A DNA stretch of 64,000 bases from Mediterranea massiliensis (lineage in GTDB: Bacteria; Bacteroidota; Bacteroidia; Bacteroidales; Bacteroidaceae), in NCBI GenBank assembly GCA_015060695.1, contig SUYA01000011.1, positions 1-64,000 of the forward strand, written 5' to 3'. The translations under genes and the position numbers were made by a program. Shown piece by piece: positions 7,580-20,211 of this stretch (positions are counted from its first letter, which is position 1; every line of letters begins with the position of its first letter). Under the pieces are notes generated by a model, which saw nothing but the letters and a program-made list of their open reading frames with translations, was not told the origin of the DNA and made no database searches.

Positions 7580-9091
7580 TCACTCATATGGGTAACTTGT
7601 AGCCTTTAGTCGTTCTTCTTCATTAAGTGCAGCCAATCGCATCACTTCGTTTAAGTCGAGCAACAAGGCTTCAGAAAGAAGGGTTCCGTATTCAACATCG
7701 GCCAGGTAGCAATGGGCTGCATGACGCAATTTAATATTTTCTGTTACCGACATCATGTCGGTAGCTGTATTTTCTATCAATATGCGACGTTTCTCTTCTG
7801 TCATCAAACGATATAGGTTTCCCGGTTGGTAGAAGCAGTTGTCGGTGCGCTCTTCGTAAGGAGTGTATCGCATAGTTGAACCATCGATGGGAGAGGTAGG
7901 ATATATCACAGAACGAGTTCGCCATTCACCAATACTGTTAGGTGAATATCCTTTGGTGGCTCCGTTATTGCCATCCACTCGCATTTGCCCGTCACGGTGG
8001 TAGCTATGCATGGGGCAGCGGGCACGATTCACGGGTATTTGGTCGTGATTGACACCGAGCCGATAGCGTTGTGCATCACCGTAGGAGAAAAGGCGTCCTT
8101 GTAAGAGTTTATCAGGTGACAGGCCCACTCCCGGTACAATGTGCGTAGGATTAAATGCGGCTTGTTCTACATCGGCAAAGTAGTTTTCAGGATTACGATT
8201 CAGTTCCATTACTCCTACTTCAATAAGTGGATATTCTTTATGACTCCACACCTTAGTGATATCAAAAGGATTCTCTTTGTGTCTGAATGCTTGTTCTTCG
8301 GTCATGATTTGAAAACAGAGAGTCCATCGAGGATAGTCTCCACGTGCAATGGCATCGAAAAGATCGCGTTGGTGGCTTTCACGATCGTGTGCAATGAGGG
8401 CTGCTGCTTCTTCATTAGAAAGGTTTTTGATACCTTGCTGAGTACGCCAATGAAATTTCACCCATACTCGCTCTCCCTGAGCATTGATTAAGCTATAAGT
8501 ATGTGAACCAAAACCATGCATATGGCGGTAAGATGCAGGAATACCACGATCGGACATGACAATGGTAACTTGATGCAAGGCTTCTGGTAACATCGTCCAA
8601 AAATCCCAATTGGTTTGCGGTGAACGAAGATTGGTCTGCGGATCGCGTTTCACGGCGTGATTCAAATCGGGAAACTGTAGTGGATCACGAATGAAGAACA
8701 CCGGTGTGTTGTTTCCTACCAAATCCCAGTTACCTTCTTCAGTGTAGAATTTAACTGCAAAACCTCGGATGTCTCGCTCTGCATCGGCAGCACCACGTTC
8801 ACCAGCTACAGTAGAGAAACGGACGAATACTTCTGTTTTTTTGCCTATATCGGAAAAAAGTTTAGCACAGGTGTATGATGTTACATCGTGAGTAACGGTA
8901 AAGACTCCAAAAGCACCACTTCCTTTGGCGTGCATCCGACGTTCGGGAATGACTTCACGATCGAAGTGTGCCAATTTCTCGATGAGCCATGTGTCTTCTA
9001 ACAAAATAGGGCCGCGTTGTCCGGCTGTAAGAGAGTTGATGTTATCTGCTACGGGCGTGCCGTTTTCATGAGTTAAAAATCTTTCTTCCAT
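7580..9091 (-). CDS. katA: Heme catalase KatA
   Basis: A monofunctional heme catalase that breaks down H2O2 in the cytoplasm. It shows the active-site stretch [12 protein letters not shown] with the distal His, the [10 protein letters not shown] and [12 protein letters not shown] core with the catalytic Asn, and [14 protein letters not shown] with the proximal Tyr ligand. ATG at 9091 gives 503 residues, a normal size for small-subunit catalases; an upstream in-frame TTG is less likely. It ends SYPYE, and its stop lies against the RHS remnant, so the end of the gene may have been changed when the array formed. I see no clear terminator of its own. Catalases of this group are usually under OxyR, but I could not identify an OxyR site. 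Confidence 0.96.
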   Translation of the reverse strand: MEERFLTHENGTPVADNINSLTAGQRGPILLEDTWLIEKLAHFDREVIPERRMHAKGSGAFGVFTVTHDVTSYTCAKLFSDIGKKTEVFVRFSTVAGERGAADAERDIRGFAVKFYTEEGNWDLVGNNTPVFFIRDPLQFPDLNHAVKRDPQTNLRSPQTNWDFWTMLPEALHQVTIVMSDRGIPASYRHMHGFGSHTYSLINAQGERVWVKFHWRTQQGIKNLSNEEAAALIAHDRESHQRDLFDAIARGDYPRWTLCFQIMTEEQAFRHKENPFDITKVWSHKEYPLIEVGVMELNRNPENYFADVEQAAFNPTHIVPGVGLSPDKLLQGRLFSYGDAQRYRLGVNHDQIPVNRARCPMHSYHRDGQMRVDGNNGATKGYSPNSIGEWRTRSVIYPTSPIDGSTMRYTPYEERTDNCFYQPGNLYRLMTEEKRRILIENTATDMMSVTENIKLRHAAHCYLADVEYGTLLSEALLLDLNEVMRLAALNEEERLKATSYPYE

Positions 9092-9177
9092 AATCAAGCT
9101 TATTAAAGTTTTCCTAAGTTTAACAAATAAATGGTGTTGTTGGTTTAGAAAAAATAGGAGTAAACCACAACTTTTCG

Positions 9178-9185
9178 TATCTTTG
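9178..9185 (+). promoter_or_regulatory. Promoter -7 box for the permease gene
   Basis: TATCTTTG, 31 bases before the ATG at 9216. The -33 part is weak. It shows that the ATG at 9216, not the codon at 9183, is the start. Confidence 0.6.
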
Positions 9186-9215
9186 TTGCGTCTTTCTATA
9201 AAAAGTAAGCATCTT

Positions 9216-10466
9216 ATGAAAGAAATTTTCGAACTGATTAATCAGATGTCTCCCTTTATTCTATTGGGATTCTTATTGGCTGGTTTGATGCATGCCTTTG
9301 TGCCTCAAAATCTATACCACCGTTATTTGGGTGGAAACTCATTTCGCAGTGTACTGAATGCTACATTATTGGGTATTCCTCTACCCCTTTGTTCATGTGG
9401 AGTTATCCCTACTGCTATGTCTTTACGTAAGGAAGGAGCTTCTAAAGGAGCTACCATCTCTTTTTTGATTGCTACACCACAAACAGGTATTGACTCCATC
9501 ATTGCTACATATTCGCTCATGGGTTTGCCTTTTGCATTGATACGGCCATTGGCAGCATTGGTCACGGCTTTAAGCGGTGGATACATTACCAGCCGTTTTG
9601 ACATTGTCGAGAAGGAGAGTGCTGGTGACAAACAACCAACAAAAACAAGCGATAGGAGAAGCATGAAAAGTGGATTCTGGAAGAAAATACGCATAGCGTT
9701 ACATTATGCTTTCATAGAGATGATGCAAGATATAGGCCGTTGGCTAATTTTGGGATTAATTATAGCAGGGCTAATTACGGTATTTGTACCAGAATCGTTT
9801 TTCGCTTTGTTTGCAAACAGCTCTCTGCTAAGCATGTTATTAGTATTACTCTTTGCTATACCAATGTATCTTTGTGCTACGGGTTCTATTCCTATAGCTG
9901 TTGCACTGATGTTGAAGGGACTTTCACCAGGTACGGCATTGGTGTTACTAATGGCAGGTCCGGCTGCCAACGCAGCTTCTGTATTGGTAATTAGCAAGGT
10001 GATGGGGCGTCGCACGCTTCTCTTTTATTTGGGTAGCATTGTTATCGGTGCTATTCTATTTGGTTTAGGCATTGACTACTTGTTGCCTCGCGAATGGTTT
10101 TTAGAGCCATTGACTACCATTGCAAACTGTCACCATGAAGAGATTTCCTACTTTCACTTAATTTGTACCGTTTTGTTGGGACTTTTATTGATTCATGCCC
10201 TTTGGTCGCGTTACTATACTCGTTGCAGTTGTAGCCAAGACAAAACATCATGTTCTTGTCAAATAGACTCCAACGAATGGAAACTTCAAATAGAAGGGAT
10301 GAGTTGTAACCATTGCAAGAACAATGTAGAAAAAACTATCCGTACTCAAACAGGTGTAGAGAAAGTAGAAGTTGATTTAAATTCCGGAATCGCCACTATT
10401 CGTGGTAACGTAGATAAGGAAATTGTGAAAAAGGCAGTGGAAGCCCTTGGATTTACTTGTCCGTAG
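9216..10466 (+). CDS. SO_0444-like Cu/Zn efflux permease with C-terminal HMA domain
   Basis: A membrane permease of the ArsP_1/UPF0718 type with about eight to ten hydrophobic helices in two halves. A conserved CSCGVIP motif followed by ATPQTG lies in the first half, and a related AGPAAN segment in the second. A Cys-rich linker (CSCSQ...CSCQ) leads to a heavy-metal-associated domain of about 65 residues with GMSCNHC. This architecture matches the SO_0444 family of Cu/Zn efflux transporters. The substrate is inferred; arsenite-type permeases share the fold. It is a single gene with its own -7 box and is probably separate from hppA, which has its own promoter. Confidence 0.85.
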   Translation: MKEIFELINQMSPFILLGFLLAGLMHAFVPQNLYHRYLGGNSFRSVLNATLLGIPLPLCSCGVIPTAMSLRKEGASKGATISFLIATPQTGIDSIIATYSLMGLPFALIRPLAALVTALSGGYITSRFDIVEKESAGDKQPTKTSDRRSMKSGFWKKIRIALHYAFIEMMQDIGRWLILGLIIAGLITVFVPESFFALFANSSLLSMLLVLLFAIPMYLCATGSIPIAVALMLKGLSPGTALVLLMAGPAANAASVLVISKVMGRRTLLFYLGSIVIGAILFGLGIDYLLPREWFLEPLTTIANCHHEEISYFHLICTVLLGLLLIHALWSRYYTRCSCSQDKTSCSCQIDSNEWKLQIEGMSCNHCKNNVEKTIRTQTGVEKVEVDLNSGIATIRGNVDKEIVKKAVEALGFTCP

Positions 10467-10485
10467 ATAAGAAAGAGCGAAATTG

Positions 10486-10517
10486 TTTGTTTTTATCCGT
10501 AACATTTCATATTTTTG
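10486..10517 (+). promoter_or_regulatory. hppA promoter
   Basis: TTTG at 10486-10489, 20 bases, then TATTTTTG at 10510-10517. The start codon follows 31 bases later. Confidence 0.65.
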
Positions 10518-10548
10518 AAGTCATATTCAATTACTTAATAATAATGCT

Positions 10549-12750
10549 ATGGATGAATTATTGTTTTGGCTGGTTCCGGCCGCTTCTGTTTTGGCACTCG
10601 GATTTGCTTGGTATTTCCACCGACAAATGATGAGCGAGAGTGAAGGTACTCCGCAAATGATGAAAATTGCAGCTGCTGTCCGCAAAGGTGCAATGTCTTA
10701 CCTACGTCAACAATACAAGATTGTAGGTTGGGTGTTTTTAGGTCTGGTCATTCTCTTTTCAGTAATGGCCTATGTATTTGAAGTACAAAATCCGTGGGTT
10801 CCCATTGCTTTTCTTACGGGGGGATTCTTCTCTGGTCTCTCTGGTTTTTTAGGTATGAAGACTGCTACCTATGCCTCGGCTCGCACAGCCAATGCTGCTC
10901 GCAATTCGCTGAATGCCGGTTTGCGTGTGGCTTTCCGAAGCGGCGCTGTAATGGGTTTGGTAGTAGTAGGTTTAGGTCTGCTGGACATCTCCTTCTGGTA
11001 CTTATTACTTAACGCACTAACACCAGAAGATGTACTTACACCGACACATAAACTTTGCATTATTACCACGACTATGTTGACTTTCGGTATGGGAGCCAGT
11101 ACTCAAGCGCTGTTTGCCCGTGTAGGTGGTGGTATCTATACCAAGGCTGCCGACGTCGGTGCTGATTTGGTGGGTAAAGTAGAAGCCGGGATTCCGGAAG
11201 ATGACCCGCGCAACCCAGCAACCATTGCAGACAATGTGGGTGACAATGTGGGTGATGTAGCCGGTATGGGTGCTGATTTGTACGAAAGTTATTGCGGCTC
11301 TATCTTGGCTACTGCAGCATTGGGTGCTGCGGCTTTTATCCATTCGGGAGATACTATCATGCAATATAAAGCGGTTATTGCTCCGATGCTGATTGCTGCG
11401 GTAGGTATATTACTTTCTATTATTGGAATTTTTGCTGTACGCACTAAAGAGAATGCTACTATGAAAGACTTACTTGGTTCTCTGGCCTTGGGTACTAACC
11501 TCAGTTCGGTGCTGATTGTGATTGCAACATTTGTCATTCTTTGGTTACTTCAGCTGGAAAATTGGTTCTGGATTTCTTGTTCGGTCATTGTAGGTTTGTT
11601 GGTGGGTATCATTATTGGACGTTCTACCGAATATTACACATCGCAAAGTTACCGCCCCACACAGTTACTGAGTGAAAGTGGAAAGACCGGTCCAGCAACC
11701 GTTATCATTTCAGGTATTGGATTGGGCATGTTATCAACAGCTGTCCCTGTACTAGCCGTAGTAGTAGGTATCATTGCTTCTTATATGTTTGCTTCAGGCT
11801 TTGATTTTGCTAATGTAGGTTTAGGTCTTTATGGAATTGGCATAGCTGCTGTGGGTATGCTTTCTACATTGGGCATTACGTTGGCTACCGATGCTTACGG
11901 CCCTATTGCCGACAATGCAGGAGGTAATGCTGAGATGTCAGGTTTAGGTGCCGAAGTACGCAAGCGTAGCGATGCCCTTGACTCGTTAGGCAATACAACT
12001 GCTGCTACCGGCAAGGGTTTTGCCATTGGTTCGGCAGCCTTGACTGGTTTGGCACTGTTAGCATCCTATGTAGAGGAATTGCGCATTGGTTTGACTCGCA
12101 TTGGAGTAACCGAACTGAACTATGGTGGTCAAACGGTTGGAGTACAGGATGCTACTTTCTTCGACTTTATGCACTACTATGATGTGACGTTAATGAATCC
12201 TAAGGTGTTATCGGGCATGTTTGTGGGTTCTATGATGGCTTTCCTTTTCTGCGGTTTAACAATGAATGCCGTAGGTCGTGCCGCAGCCCATATGGTAGAT
12301 GAAGTACGTCGCCAATTCCGCGAAATTAAGGGTATTTTAACTGGTAAGGCAGAACCTGACTACGAGCGTTGTGTAGCCATCTCTACTCGTGGTGCCCAAC
12401 GCGAAATGGTATTACCATCCCTAATTGCCATTATCACACCCATACTAACCGGCATCATCTTTGGTGTATCGGGCGTGTTAGGATTGCTGATTGGTGGATT
12501 GAGTAGTGGATTCGTATTGGCTATTTTTATGGCTAATGCTGGTGGTGCTTGGGATAACGCCAAGAAATATGTGGAAGAAGGCAACTTTGGTGGTAAAGGT
12601 AGCGAGGTACATAAGGCTACGGTGGTGGGTGACACCGTGGGTGACCCCTTTAAAGATACATCGGGACCAAGTTTGAATATTCTCATTAAACTGATGAGTA
12701 TGGTAGCTATCGTTATGGCCGGCCTAACGGTTGCTTGGAGTATTTTTTAA
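10549..12750 (+). CDS. hppA: Membrane-bound ion-pumping pyrophosphatase
   Basis: It hydrolyses cytoplasmic PPi and pumps Na+ and/or H+ across the inner membrane. It has 733 residues and about 16 membrane helices, the usual size. The PPi-binding signature [13 protein letters not shown] with [19 protein letters not shown] is intact, and the second acidic cluster ([10 protein letters not shown]) and the C-terminal [14 protein letters not shown] are present. At the diagnostic site it reads [10 protein letters not shown], with Ala where K+-independent H+ pumps have Lys, so it belongs to the K+-dependent class. That class is mostly Na+-pumping, but the ion is not settled by the sequence alone. It is monocistronic between its own promoter and terminator. 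Confidence 0.96.
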   Translation: MDELLFWLVPAASVLALGFAWYFHRQMMSESEGTPQMMKIAAAVRKGAMSYLRQQYKIVGWVFLGLVILFSVMAYVFEVQNPWVPIAFLTGGFFSGLSGFLGMKTATYASARTANAARNSLNAGLRVAFRSGAVMGLVVVGLGLLDISFWYLLLNALTPEDVLTPTHKLCIITTTMLTFGMGASTQALFARVGGGIYTKAADVGADLVGKVEAGIPEDDPRNPATIADNVGDNVGDVAGMGADLYESYCGSILATAALGAAAFIHSGDTIMQYKAVIAPMLIAAVGILLSIIGIFAVRTKENATMKDLLGSLALGTNLSSVLIVIATFVILWLLQLENWFWISCSVIVGLLVGIIIGRSTEYYTSQSYRPTQLLSESGKTGPATVIISGIGLGMLSTAVPVLAVVVGIIASYMFASGFDFANVGLGLYGIGIAAVGMLSTLGITLATDAYGPIADNAGGNAEMSGLGAEVRKRSDALDSLGNTTAATGKGFAIGSAALTGLALLASYVEELRIGLTRIGVTELNYGGQTVGVQDATFFDFMHYYDVTLMNPKVLSGMFVGSMMAFLFCGLTMNAVGRAAAHMVDEVRRQFREIKGILTGKAEPDYERCVAISTRGAQREMVLPSLIAIITPILTGIIFGVSGVLGLLIGGLSSGFVLAIFMANAGGAWDNAKKYVEEGNFGGKGSEVHKATVVGDTVGDPFKDTSGPSLNILIKLMSMVAIVMAGLTVAWSIF

Positions 12751-12764
12751 CCATTAATAAGATA

Positions 12765-12803
12765 ATGGAGACACCCGACAATAATCTGGTGTCTCCATTT
12801 TTA
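12765..12803 (+). terminator. hppA terminator
   Basis: ATGGAGACACC pairs perfectly with GGTGTCTCCAT across a 12-base loop, followed by TTTTAT. It overlaps the end of the convergent lysO gene. Confidence 0.85.
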
Positions 12804-13733
12804 TAGACTACAGAAAAGCGTTACCAAAAACGGCACGCTAAAATCGACCCAGAAGCCATGGAAAAGTGAAGGTACAACAAGGTTATTACCACCAGTACGA
12901 AGGATTATAGGAAGAGTACTATCCATAGAGGTAGCACCACCAGCCGAGATGGGAGCTAAAGTTCCAAAAATACGAAGTAATAGTGGTGCACCCAACATTG
13001 TAATCAGTTCGCGAGCAATGTTTGCCAATAAGGCTATCGTACCTAATTCGGCACCACGCATTTCAGTGATGAGAATACTAGAGAGAGAGTAATAACCGAA
13101 TCCTGAACCAATAGCCAAATAATCACCTAAGGAGCGTTCTCTAAGAATAAATGCCACAAAGAAAGTTCCGGCTAAAGTACCTATGATAGTGAGGATTGGC
13201 AATAACATCATGTGAAAACTCAACGAGCGGAAACGTTCCCACACTTGGGGGTCACTACCGATACTAACACCAACGCTAAACATTAAACCATAGAGAACAT
13301 AAAAGCTGATGCCATATTCGCTGATATTGAACGGGAAGTGACAGAAATCTCCTAACAAGACACCCAAGACAAAGAAAGCGACGATAATTAAACTGCTTTT
13401 CAAAGGGTTTCCATCAGAAGCATCGGGTAAGACTGAATTATTTTCCCTACTTGAGGAATTATTTTTTCCTTCTTTCTTTTTTATTTCACGCCATAAAAAC
13501 CATGCGGCCGTACAACTTCCTAATAATCCACCTATGGTCAGTAGCAATGCTTCGGCTCCTAATGTTGGCAGATTGGAAAGTATTACTTCGTTGGTTCCCA
13601 CCTCAATACCCATTAATAACAATAGCAACCAAATGAACAGAGTAATGCAGGGTTGGACGAAACGTAATCTACGCTGCCTTAGAAAGTATCCCAATAGAAT
13701 ACCCGATAACATAGAGGTTATAATACTAATCAT
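12801..13733 (-). CDS. lysO: LysO-family lysine exporter
   Basis: An integral membrane protein of about 310 residues when started at the ATG at 13733 (MISIITSMLSGILLGYFLR). The frame extends upstream but that part overlaps the promoter. It has an N-terminal pair of helices, a charged linker (KKKEGKNNSSS) and a C-terminal half with GSGFGYYSLSS, AELGTIALLANIARE and a final FSVPF segment, all typical of the LysO/DUF340 family that exports L-lysine and toxic analogues. The gene converges with hppA and diverges from rnhB. I see no lysine riboswitch in the short leader. Confidence 0.85.
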   Translation of the reverse strand: MISIITSMLSGILLGYFLRQRRLRFVQPCITLFIWLLLLLMGIEVGTNEVILSNLPTLGAEALLLTIGGLLGSCTAAWFLWREIKKKEGKNNSSSRENNSVLPDASDGNPLKSSLIIVAFFVLGVLLGDFCHFPFNISEYGISFYVLYGLMFSVGVSIGSDPQVWERFRSLSFHMMLLPILTIIGTLAGTFFVAFILRERSLGDYLAIGSGFGYYSLSSILITEMRGAELGTIALLANIARELITMLGAPLLLRIFGTLAPISAGGATSMDSTLPIILRTGGNNLVVPSLFHGFWVDFSVPFLVTLFCSL

Positions 13734-13758
13734 GATTCTTTTCTTTTTAAAAGCAATG

Positions 13759-13786
13759 CAAAGGTAAGAAAAAAAGAGTATCTTTG
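13759..13786. promoter_or_regulatory. Divergent lysO and rnhB -7 boxes
   Basis: TACCTTTG on the minus strand (13766-13759) serves lysO. TATCTTTG on the plus strand (13779-13786) serves rnhB. They are only 12 bases apart, so the two promoters overlap and may exclude each other. No good -33 box is seen for either. Confidence 0.6.
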
Positions 13787-13816
13787 CCTGCATAACTTAA
13801 AAACTCAAGAATCTTT

Positions 13817-14422
13817 GTGTTACTACCTTATTTGAATAAAGACTTAATAGAGGCGGGATGTGACGAGGCCGGACGTGGATGCTTGGCAGGTGCCGTTTAT
13901 GCGGCATCCGTAATTCTTCCACCCGATTTTCAAAACGAGTTACTAAATGATTCGAAGCAGTTAACCGAAACACAACGTTACCGACTACGCCCCATCATCG
14001 AACAAGAAGCAGTGGCATGGGCGGTGGGCATCGTTAGCCCCGAAGAAATTGACCAGATTAATATTCTGAATGCGTCGTTTCTTGCCATGCACCGCGCCAT
14101 CGACCAACTAAGGATACGTCCTCAACATCTACTGATAGATGGCAATCGTTTTAAAAAGTATCAAGACTTACCACATAGCACGGTAGTAAAGGGAGACGGT
14201 AAGTACCTATCCATAGCGGCAGCCAGTATCCTTGCCAAAACTTATCGTGACGATTATATGAATCGGCTACACGAAGAATTTCCTTATTACGGTTGGAATA
14301 AAAATAAAGGCTATCCTACTAAAGCACATCGTACAGCCATAGCCGTACGAGGCACAACACCCTATCATCGGATGACATTCAACCTATTAGGAGACGGACA
14401 GTTATCCTTTGATTTTTTGTGA
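13817..14422 (+). CDS. rnhB: Ribonuclease HII
   Basis: It cleaves the RNA strand of RNA-DNA hybrids and removes single ribonucleotides from DNA. It has 201 residues. The [12 protein letters not shown] motif supplies the first acidic residues, and LIDGN and a downstream Asp complete the DEDD set. The start is GTG at 13817, which gives [14 protein letters not shown], the expected N-terminus for Bacteroides RnhB. It ends about 100 bases before gpmI, which has its own promoter. Confidence 0.94.
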   Translation: MLLPYLNKDLIEAGCDEAGRGCLAGAVYAASVILPPDFQNELLNDSKQLTETQRYRLRPIIEQEAVAWAVGIVSPEEIDQINILNASFLAMHRAIDQLRIRPQHLLIDGNRFKKYQDLPHSTVVKGDGKYLSIAAASILAKTYRDDYMNRLHEEFPYYGWNKNKGYPTKAHRTAIAVRGTTPYHRMTFNLLGDGQLSFDFL

Positions 14423-14470
14423 TACTTTATTAAAACATCTGAAATTGTATGCTTTACCATCTGTTTTTTG

Positions 14471-14478
14471 TACCTTTG
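14471..14478 (+). promoter_or_regulatory. gpmI promoter -7 box
   Basis: TACCTTTG, 43 bases before the gpmI ATG. A TTG at 14445-14447 is a loose -33 candidate. Confidence 0.55.
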
Positions 14479-14520
14479 CAGGGTTAAAAGTAAGATTGTA
14501 CAATTTAATAAAGAAATAAT

Positions 14521-16035
14521 ATGAGCAAGAAAGCCCTTTTAATGATTCTTGATGGCTGGGGAGTCGGCACTCAAGGCAAGGAAAATGTAATCGCACAAAC
14601 CCCTACTCCTTATTGGGATAGCCTGTTGGCAAACTACCCCAACTCAGTGTTGCAAGCCAGTGGAGAAAATGTAGGTTTGCCCGACGGACAGATGGGTAAT
14701 TCTGAAGTAGGTCACTTGAACATCGGTGCAGGCCGCATCGTATACCAAGACTTGGTGAAGATAAACCGTGCTTGTGCTGATAACAGCATCATGAACAACA
14801 AGGAAATCATTGCCGCTTACAGCTATGCCAAGGAGCATGGAAAGAACATTCACTTGATGGGCCTCACCAGCAACGGTGGTGTGCACAGTTCAATGGTCCA
14901 CCTCTTTAAACTTTGCGACATCGCCAAGGAATATGGCATCGAAAATACATTCATCCACTGCTTCATGGATGGTCGCGATACCGACCCCAAGAGTGGTAAA
15001 GGATTCATCGAAGAACTCACAGCACATTGCGCTCAATCAGCCGGTAAGATTGCCTCAATCGTAGGTCGCTTCTATGCCATGGACCGTGACAAGCGTTGGG
15101 AACGTGTAAAAGAAGCTTACGACTTGCTCGTAGAAGGCAAAGGTAAGGATGCTATCGACATGGTTCAAGCCATGCAAGAAAGCTATGACGAAGGTGTGAC
15201 TGACGAATTCATCAAGCCTATTCACAATGCTACATGCGATGGCACCATCAAGGAAGGTGATGTAGTGATTTTCTTCAATTACCGTAATGACCGTGCCAAA
15301 GAGTTGACCATCGTATTGACTCAACAAGATATGCCTGAACATGGCATGCACACTATCAAGGATTTGCAATACTACTGCATGACACCATATGATGCTTCAT
15401 TCACCGGTGTTCACATCCTCTTCAACAAAGAAAATGTAGAAAACACATTGGGCGAATACCTTGCAGCTCAAGGCAAAACTCAGCTTCACATTGCCGAAAC
15501 TGAAAAGTATGCTCACGTAACATTCTTCTTCAATGGTGGACGTGAAACTCCTTATGATAACGAAGAACGCATCCTCGTTCCTTCACCAAAGGTAGCAACA
15601 TACGACCTCAAGCCCGAAATGAGTGCTTACGAAGTAAAGGACAAATTAGTAGAAGCCATCGCTACTCAGAAGTTCGACTTCATTGTAGTAAACTATGCCA
15701 ACGGTGACATGGTAGGCCACACAGGCATCTACGAAGCCATCGAAAAGGCTGTAGTTGCTATCGACAATTGTGTGAAGGATACCGTAGAAGCAGCAAAGGC
15801 TAACGGATATGAAGTAATTATCATTGCAGACCACGGCAATGCAGACAATGCTCTCAATGCAGATGGTTCGCCCAATACTGCTCACTCTTTGAATCCGGTT
15901 CCTTTTGTATACGTAACTGAAAATAAGGATGCCAAGGTAGAAAATGGTGTATTGGCCGATGTAGCTCCTTCTATTCTCCACATCATGGGCCTTCCCCAAC
16001 CGGCAGAAATGGACGGAAAAGACTTAATTAAGTAA
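14521..16035 (+). CDS. gpmI: 2,3-bisphosphoglycerate-independent phosphoglycerate mutase
   Basis: It interconverts 3- and 2-phosphoglycerate in glycolysis and uses two Mn2+ ions. It has 504 residues, the full family length. The N-terminus MILDGWGVG gives the first metal Asp, [14 protein letters not shown] carries the catalytic Ser, and the C-terminal [11 protein letters not shown] and [10 protein letters not shown] carry the remaining metal ligands. The codon use (many CTT/ATC/AAG) looks like a highly expressed gene. A strong terminator follows at 16051. Confidence 0.98.
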   Translation: MSKKALLMILDGWGVGTQGKENVIAQTPTPYWDSLLANYPNSVLQASGENVGLPDGQMGNSEVGHLNIGAGRIVYQDLVKINRACADNSIMNNKEIIAAYSYAKEHGKNIHLMGLTSNGGVHSSMVHLFKLCDIAKEYGIENTFIHCFMDGRDTDPKSGKGFIEELTAHCAQSAGKIASIVGRFYAMDRDKRWERVKEAYDLLVEGKGKDAIDMVQAMQESYDEGVTDEFIKPIHNATCDGTIKEGDVVIFFNYRNDRAKELTIVLTQQDMPEHGMHTIKDLQYYCMTPYDASFTGVHILFNKENVENTLGEYLAAQGKTQLHIAETEKYAHVTFFFNGGRETPYDNEERILVPSPKVATYDLKPEMSAYEVKDKLVEAIATQKFDFIVVNYANGDMVGHTGIYEAIEKAVVAIDNCVKDTVEAAKANGYEVIIIADHGNADNALNADGSPNTAHSLNPVPFVYVTENKDAKVENGVLADVAPSILHIMGLPQPAEMDGKDLIK

Positions 16036-16050
16036 ATATGTTTTAAATAA

Positions 16051-16080
16051 GAGGGTGTGACATATAACACACCCTCTTTT
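16051..16080 (+). terminator. gpmI terminator
   Basis: GAGGGTGTG pairs perfectly with CACACCCTC over an 8-base loop, followed by TTTT. Confidence 0.9.
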
Positions 16081-16089
16081 CTCATTATA

Positions 16090-16743
16090 ATGAACCATTA
16101 TCTTATTATTTCCACTTTTATTCTCTTATTATTCGTATCTTGTTCCAATAATATAGAAGATGATTTGATTGATTCTTTTCCCAAAGAAGAACCAACTCAA
16201 ATAATGAATTTACTTGATAATGGAGATTGTGAAAAATGGAATTCATTTAGCATTAAATCTGATGGTGATTATCTTTACGGTTGGTCATTAAAAAATCATT
16301 CAGGAACTGTTTATAAGGAAGCATCAAAAGTTTATAAGGGAAAGTATTCTGCAAAACTTTTATCTCCTAAGACTGGAATAACAGCTTTTATTAGCCAACA
16401 AATAAATGTATCACCAGGTCATAGGATTAGAATATTTTTTCGATATGCAATTGATTATGTATCAGGTAATGGTGCTCGCACTTATTGTTATTTTTGTGAA
16501 GGAAGAAACAATAAAATTTCAAATAACAAACTTTCTTCTTTTTATGATCCTATGACATTATCAATTATCCGTGGAGGTGGGTATGGTCTGCCGAAATTAC
16601 CCTCAGAAACAAAAGAATGGCAAACATTTGATTATATAATACAAGTACCTGCAATAGCAAACAACTTTATATTTGAGATTCGCAGTTATGCAGGTACGAC
16701 TTTATATGTTGATGATTGCTATGTGATAGATTTAGATATGTAA
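16090..16743 (+). CDS. Lipoprotein with carbohydrate-binding-like body, unknown function
   Basis: A 217-residue protein starting at ATG 16090; the longer frame would begin inside the gpmI terminator. The signal peptide (HYLIISTFILLLFVSC) ends in a lipobox, and acidic residues after the Cys suit surface export in Bacteroides. The body begins LLDNGDCEKW and has beta-strand patterns like the jelly-roll modules that begin 'NGDFE.W' in glycan-binding proteins; this likeness is only suggestive. The AT-rich codon use differs from gpmI and the next gene, so the gene may be acquired. No promoter is visible in the nine bases after the gpmI terminator, so it may depend on readthrough. Confidence 0.72.
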   Translation: MNHYLIISTFILLLFVSCSNNIEDDLIDSFPKEEPTQIMNLLDNGDCEKWNSFSIKSDGDYLYGWSLKNHSGTVYKEASKVYKGKYSAKLLSPKTGITAFISQQINVSPGHRIRIFFRYAIDYVSGNGARTYCYFCEGRNNKISNNKLSSFYDPMTLSIIRGGGYGLPKLPSETKEWQTFDYIIQVPAIANNFIFEIRSYAGTTLYVDDCYVIDLDM

Positions 16744-16758
16744 TTCTCAATTTAACAA

Positions 16759-17343
16759 ATGATTCAGATAGATGATGTAGTTGTCAGCCTTGATGTGCTT
16801 CGCGAGAAGTTTCTTTGCGACTTGAAGGTTTGTAAAGGCGAGTGTTGTATTGAAGGCGATGCAGGAGCACCGGTCGAGTTGGATGAAGTGGAGAAACTGG
16901 AAGAGGTGCTTCCCGTGATTTGGGATGATTTGGCACCCGAAGCTCAAGCCATTATCGAAAAACAAGGTGTGGTTTATACCGACCAGGAAGGCGATCTTGT
17001 AACATCCATTGTCAATAACAAAGATTGTGTCTTTACCTGCTATGCTCCCGACGGCACTTGCTATTGTGCTATCGAGAAAGCCTATCGAGCAGGTAAGGTA
17101 AATTTCTGCAAACCGGTATCATGTGCGCTTTATCCCATCCGGGTAGGCAATTACGGCCCGTATAAAGCCGTGAATTATCACCGTTGGAATGTATGCAAAG
17201 CAGCTGTCTTATTAGGACAGAAAGAGAATTTGCCCGTCTATAAGTTCTTGAAAGAACCTCTTATCCGTAAATTCGGTGAAGATTGGTATGCTGAACTTGA
17301 AATTGCCGTAGAGGAACTAAAAAAGCAAGGTTATCTGAAATAA
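16759..17343 (+). CDS. DUF3109 family Cys-rich protein
   Basis: A cytoplasmic protein of 194 residues. The Cys clusters CKGECC, CVFTC...CYC and CKPVSCALYP are those of the DUF3109 family, whose role is unknown; the pattern suggests a bound metal or Fe-S cluster. The gene starts 15 bases after the lipoprotein gene and ends at a bidirectional terminator. It is conserved among Bacteroidales in my recollection. No partner gene points to a pathway. Confidence 0.85.
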   Translation: MIQIDDVVVSLDVLREKFLCDLKVCKGECCIEGDAGAPVELDEVEKLEEVLPVIWDDLAPEAQAIIEKQGVVYTDQEGDLVTSIVNNKDCVFTCYAPDGTCYCAIEKAYRAGKVNFCKPVSCALYPIRVGNYGPYKAVNYHRWNVCKAAVLLGQKENLPVYKFLKEPLIRKFGEDWYAELEIAVEELKKQGYLK

Positions 17344-17345
17344 AT

Positions 17346-17377
17346 AAAAAGGGGGTCGCTAATGCGATCCCCTTTGA
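17346..17377. terminator. Bidirectional terminator between DUF3109 and head-GIN genes
   Basis: AAAGGGGGTCGC pairs with GCGATCCCCTTT over TAAT, flanked by A and T runs on both sides. It serves the two converging genes. Confidence 0.85.
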
Positions 17378-17378
17378 T

Positions 17379-17987
17379 TTACTTACCAACTTTTAAGTCG
17401 TCCGTATCGATAATACCTATTCCACCTCTTTCTATCTCTGCTTTATCGGTTGTTCCGCTTAATGTCAATGAACCAATACCATCTACTTCTGCTTTAAGTT
17501 CCTTGCATTTTACATGAATTTCTGCCTTCCCTATTCCTTCGATTTCTGCTTCCAGTTTTTTGCATGTAAGGTTGCGGATATACATCTTTCCTACACCTTG
17601 TAACGTACATTTGAAATCATCCAATTTCAGAGCTTCGTTGCAATAGAGTTTTCCTACGCCGCAAAACTCCAATTCCTTTAATAATGGAGCCGTGATATAG
17701 ATGGATACTTTATTGTTATTAGCGTTCACCTCATCTTTGGGTTCAATGCACAATGTATTGTTTTCCACGTGTATGTTGTATAAATCTACATTCTCCTTTT
17801 TACCTTCTATCATGACGCTGCATTTCTTGTCCTGCGTGAAGTAAACATTTCCTACGGTGGTCAAGTCGAGATTGTGGAATTGACTGACTTTGAATTCCTT
17901 GTTGATTTGTTGTGCTTGAATAGATAGCTGAGGTATGAAACTCACCAAAGCAATGAGAACCAAGCCAATGATGTTTTTCTTTTTCAT
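17379..17987 (-). CDS. Exported head-GIN domain (DUF2807) protein
   Basis: A 202-residue exported protein with a signal peptide (KKKNIIGLVLIALVSF...SIQAQ). The body is a repetitive beta structure with recurring G-I-G and G-V-G motifs (EGIGKAEIHV, DGIGSLTLSG), as in the 'putative auto-transporter adhesin, head GIN domain' family. It lacks a transporter domain, so the adhesin name is only a family label. It ends VGK just at the shared terminator. The function is unknown, probably periplasmic or surface-linked. Confidence 0.85.
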   Translation of the reverse strand: MKKKNIIGLVLIALVSFIPQLSIQAQQINKEFKVSQFHNLDLTTVGNVYFTQDKKCSVMIEGKKENVDLYNIHVENNTLCIEPKDEVNANNNKVSIYITAPLLKELEFCGVGKLYCNEALKLDDFKCTLQGVGKMYIRNLTCKKLEAEIEGIGKAEIHVKCKELKAEVDGIGSLTLSGTTDKAEIERGGIGIIDTDDLKVGK

Positions 17988-18068
17988 AATATTCTGTTTT
18001 ATTCGTTTCTTTATGTGTTAGACGTAAGAAACAGATAAAAAGTTGCAAGGAGAGAACAGAATTAAATA

Positions 18069-18102
18069 AAAAAGCCCTGAGTGACGCTGCTCAGGGCTTT
18101 TG
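18069..18102 (-). terminator. gyrB terminator
   Basis: AAAAGCCCTGAG pairs perfectly with CTCAGGGCTTTT. On the minus strand it is followed by TTTTTTATTTA. Confidence 0.92.
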
Positions 18103-18137
18103 TTAACTTGTTGTAAGATGTGAGTAGAAGGTTATAA

Positions 18138-20123
<1,986 letters not shown>

Positions 20124-20138
20124 TTATAAATAACCGAG

Positions 20139-20146
20139 CAAATTTA
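20139..20146 (-). promoter_or_regulatory. gyrB promoter -7 box
   Basis: TAAATTTG on the minus strand, 27 bases before the gyrB ATG. The -33 box is weak. Confidence 0.45.
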
Positions 20147-20211
20147 GTGAAAATCTTTGAGAAAACCCCACTTTCCGCACCTGTTTTTTAATCGCAGAAT
20201 GCTTTTTCGCA

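Noticed and set aside
9183..9215. Upstream extension of the permease gene
   Set aside because: It overlaps the TATCTTTG promoter box; the ATG at 9216 is a better start.
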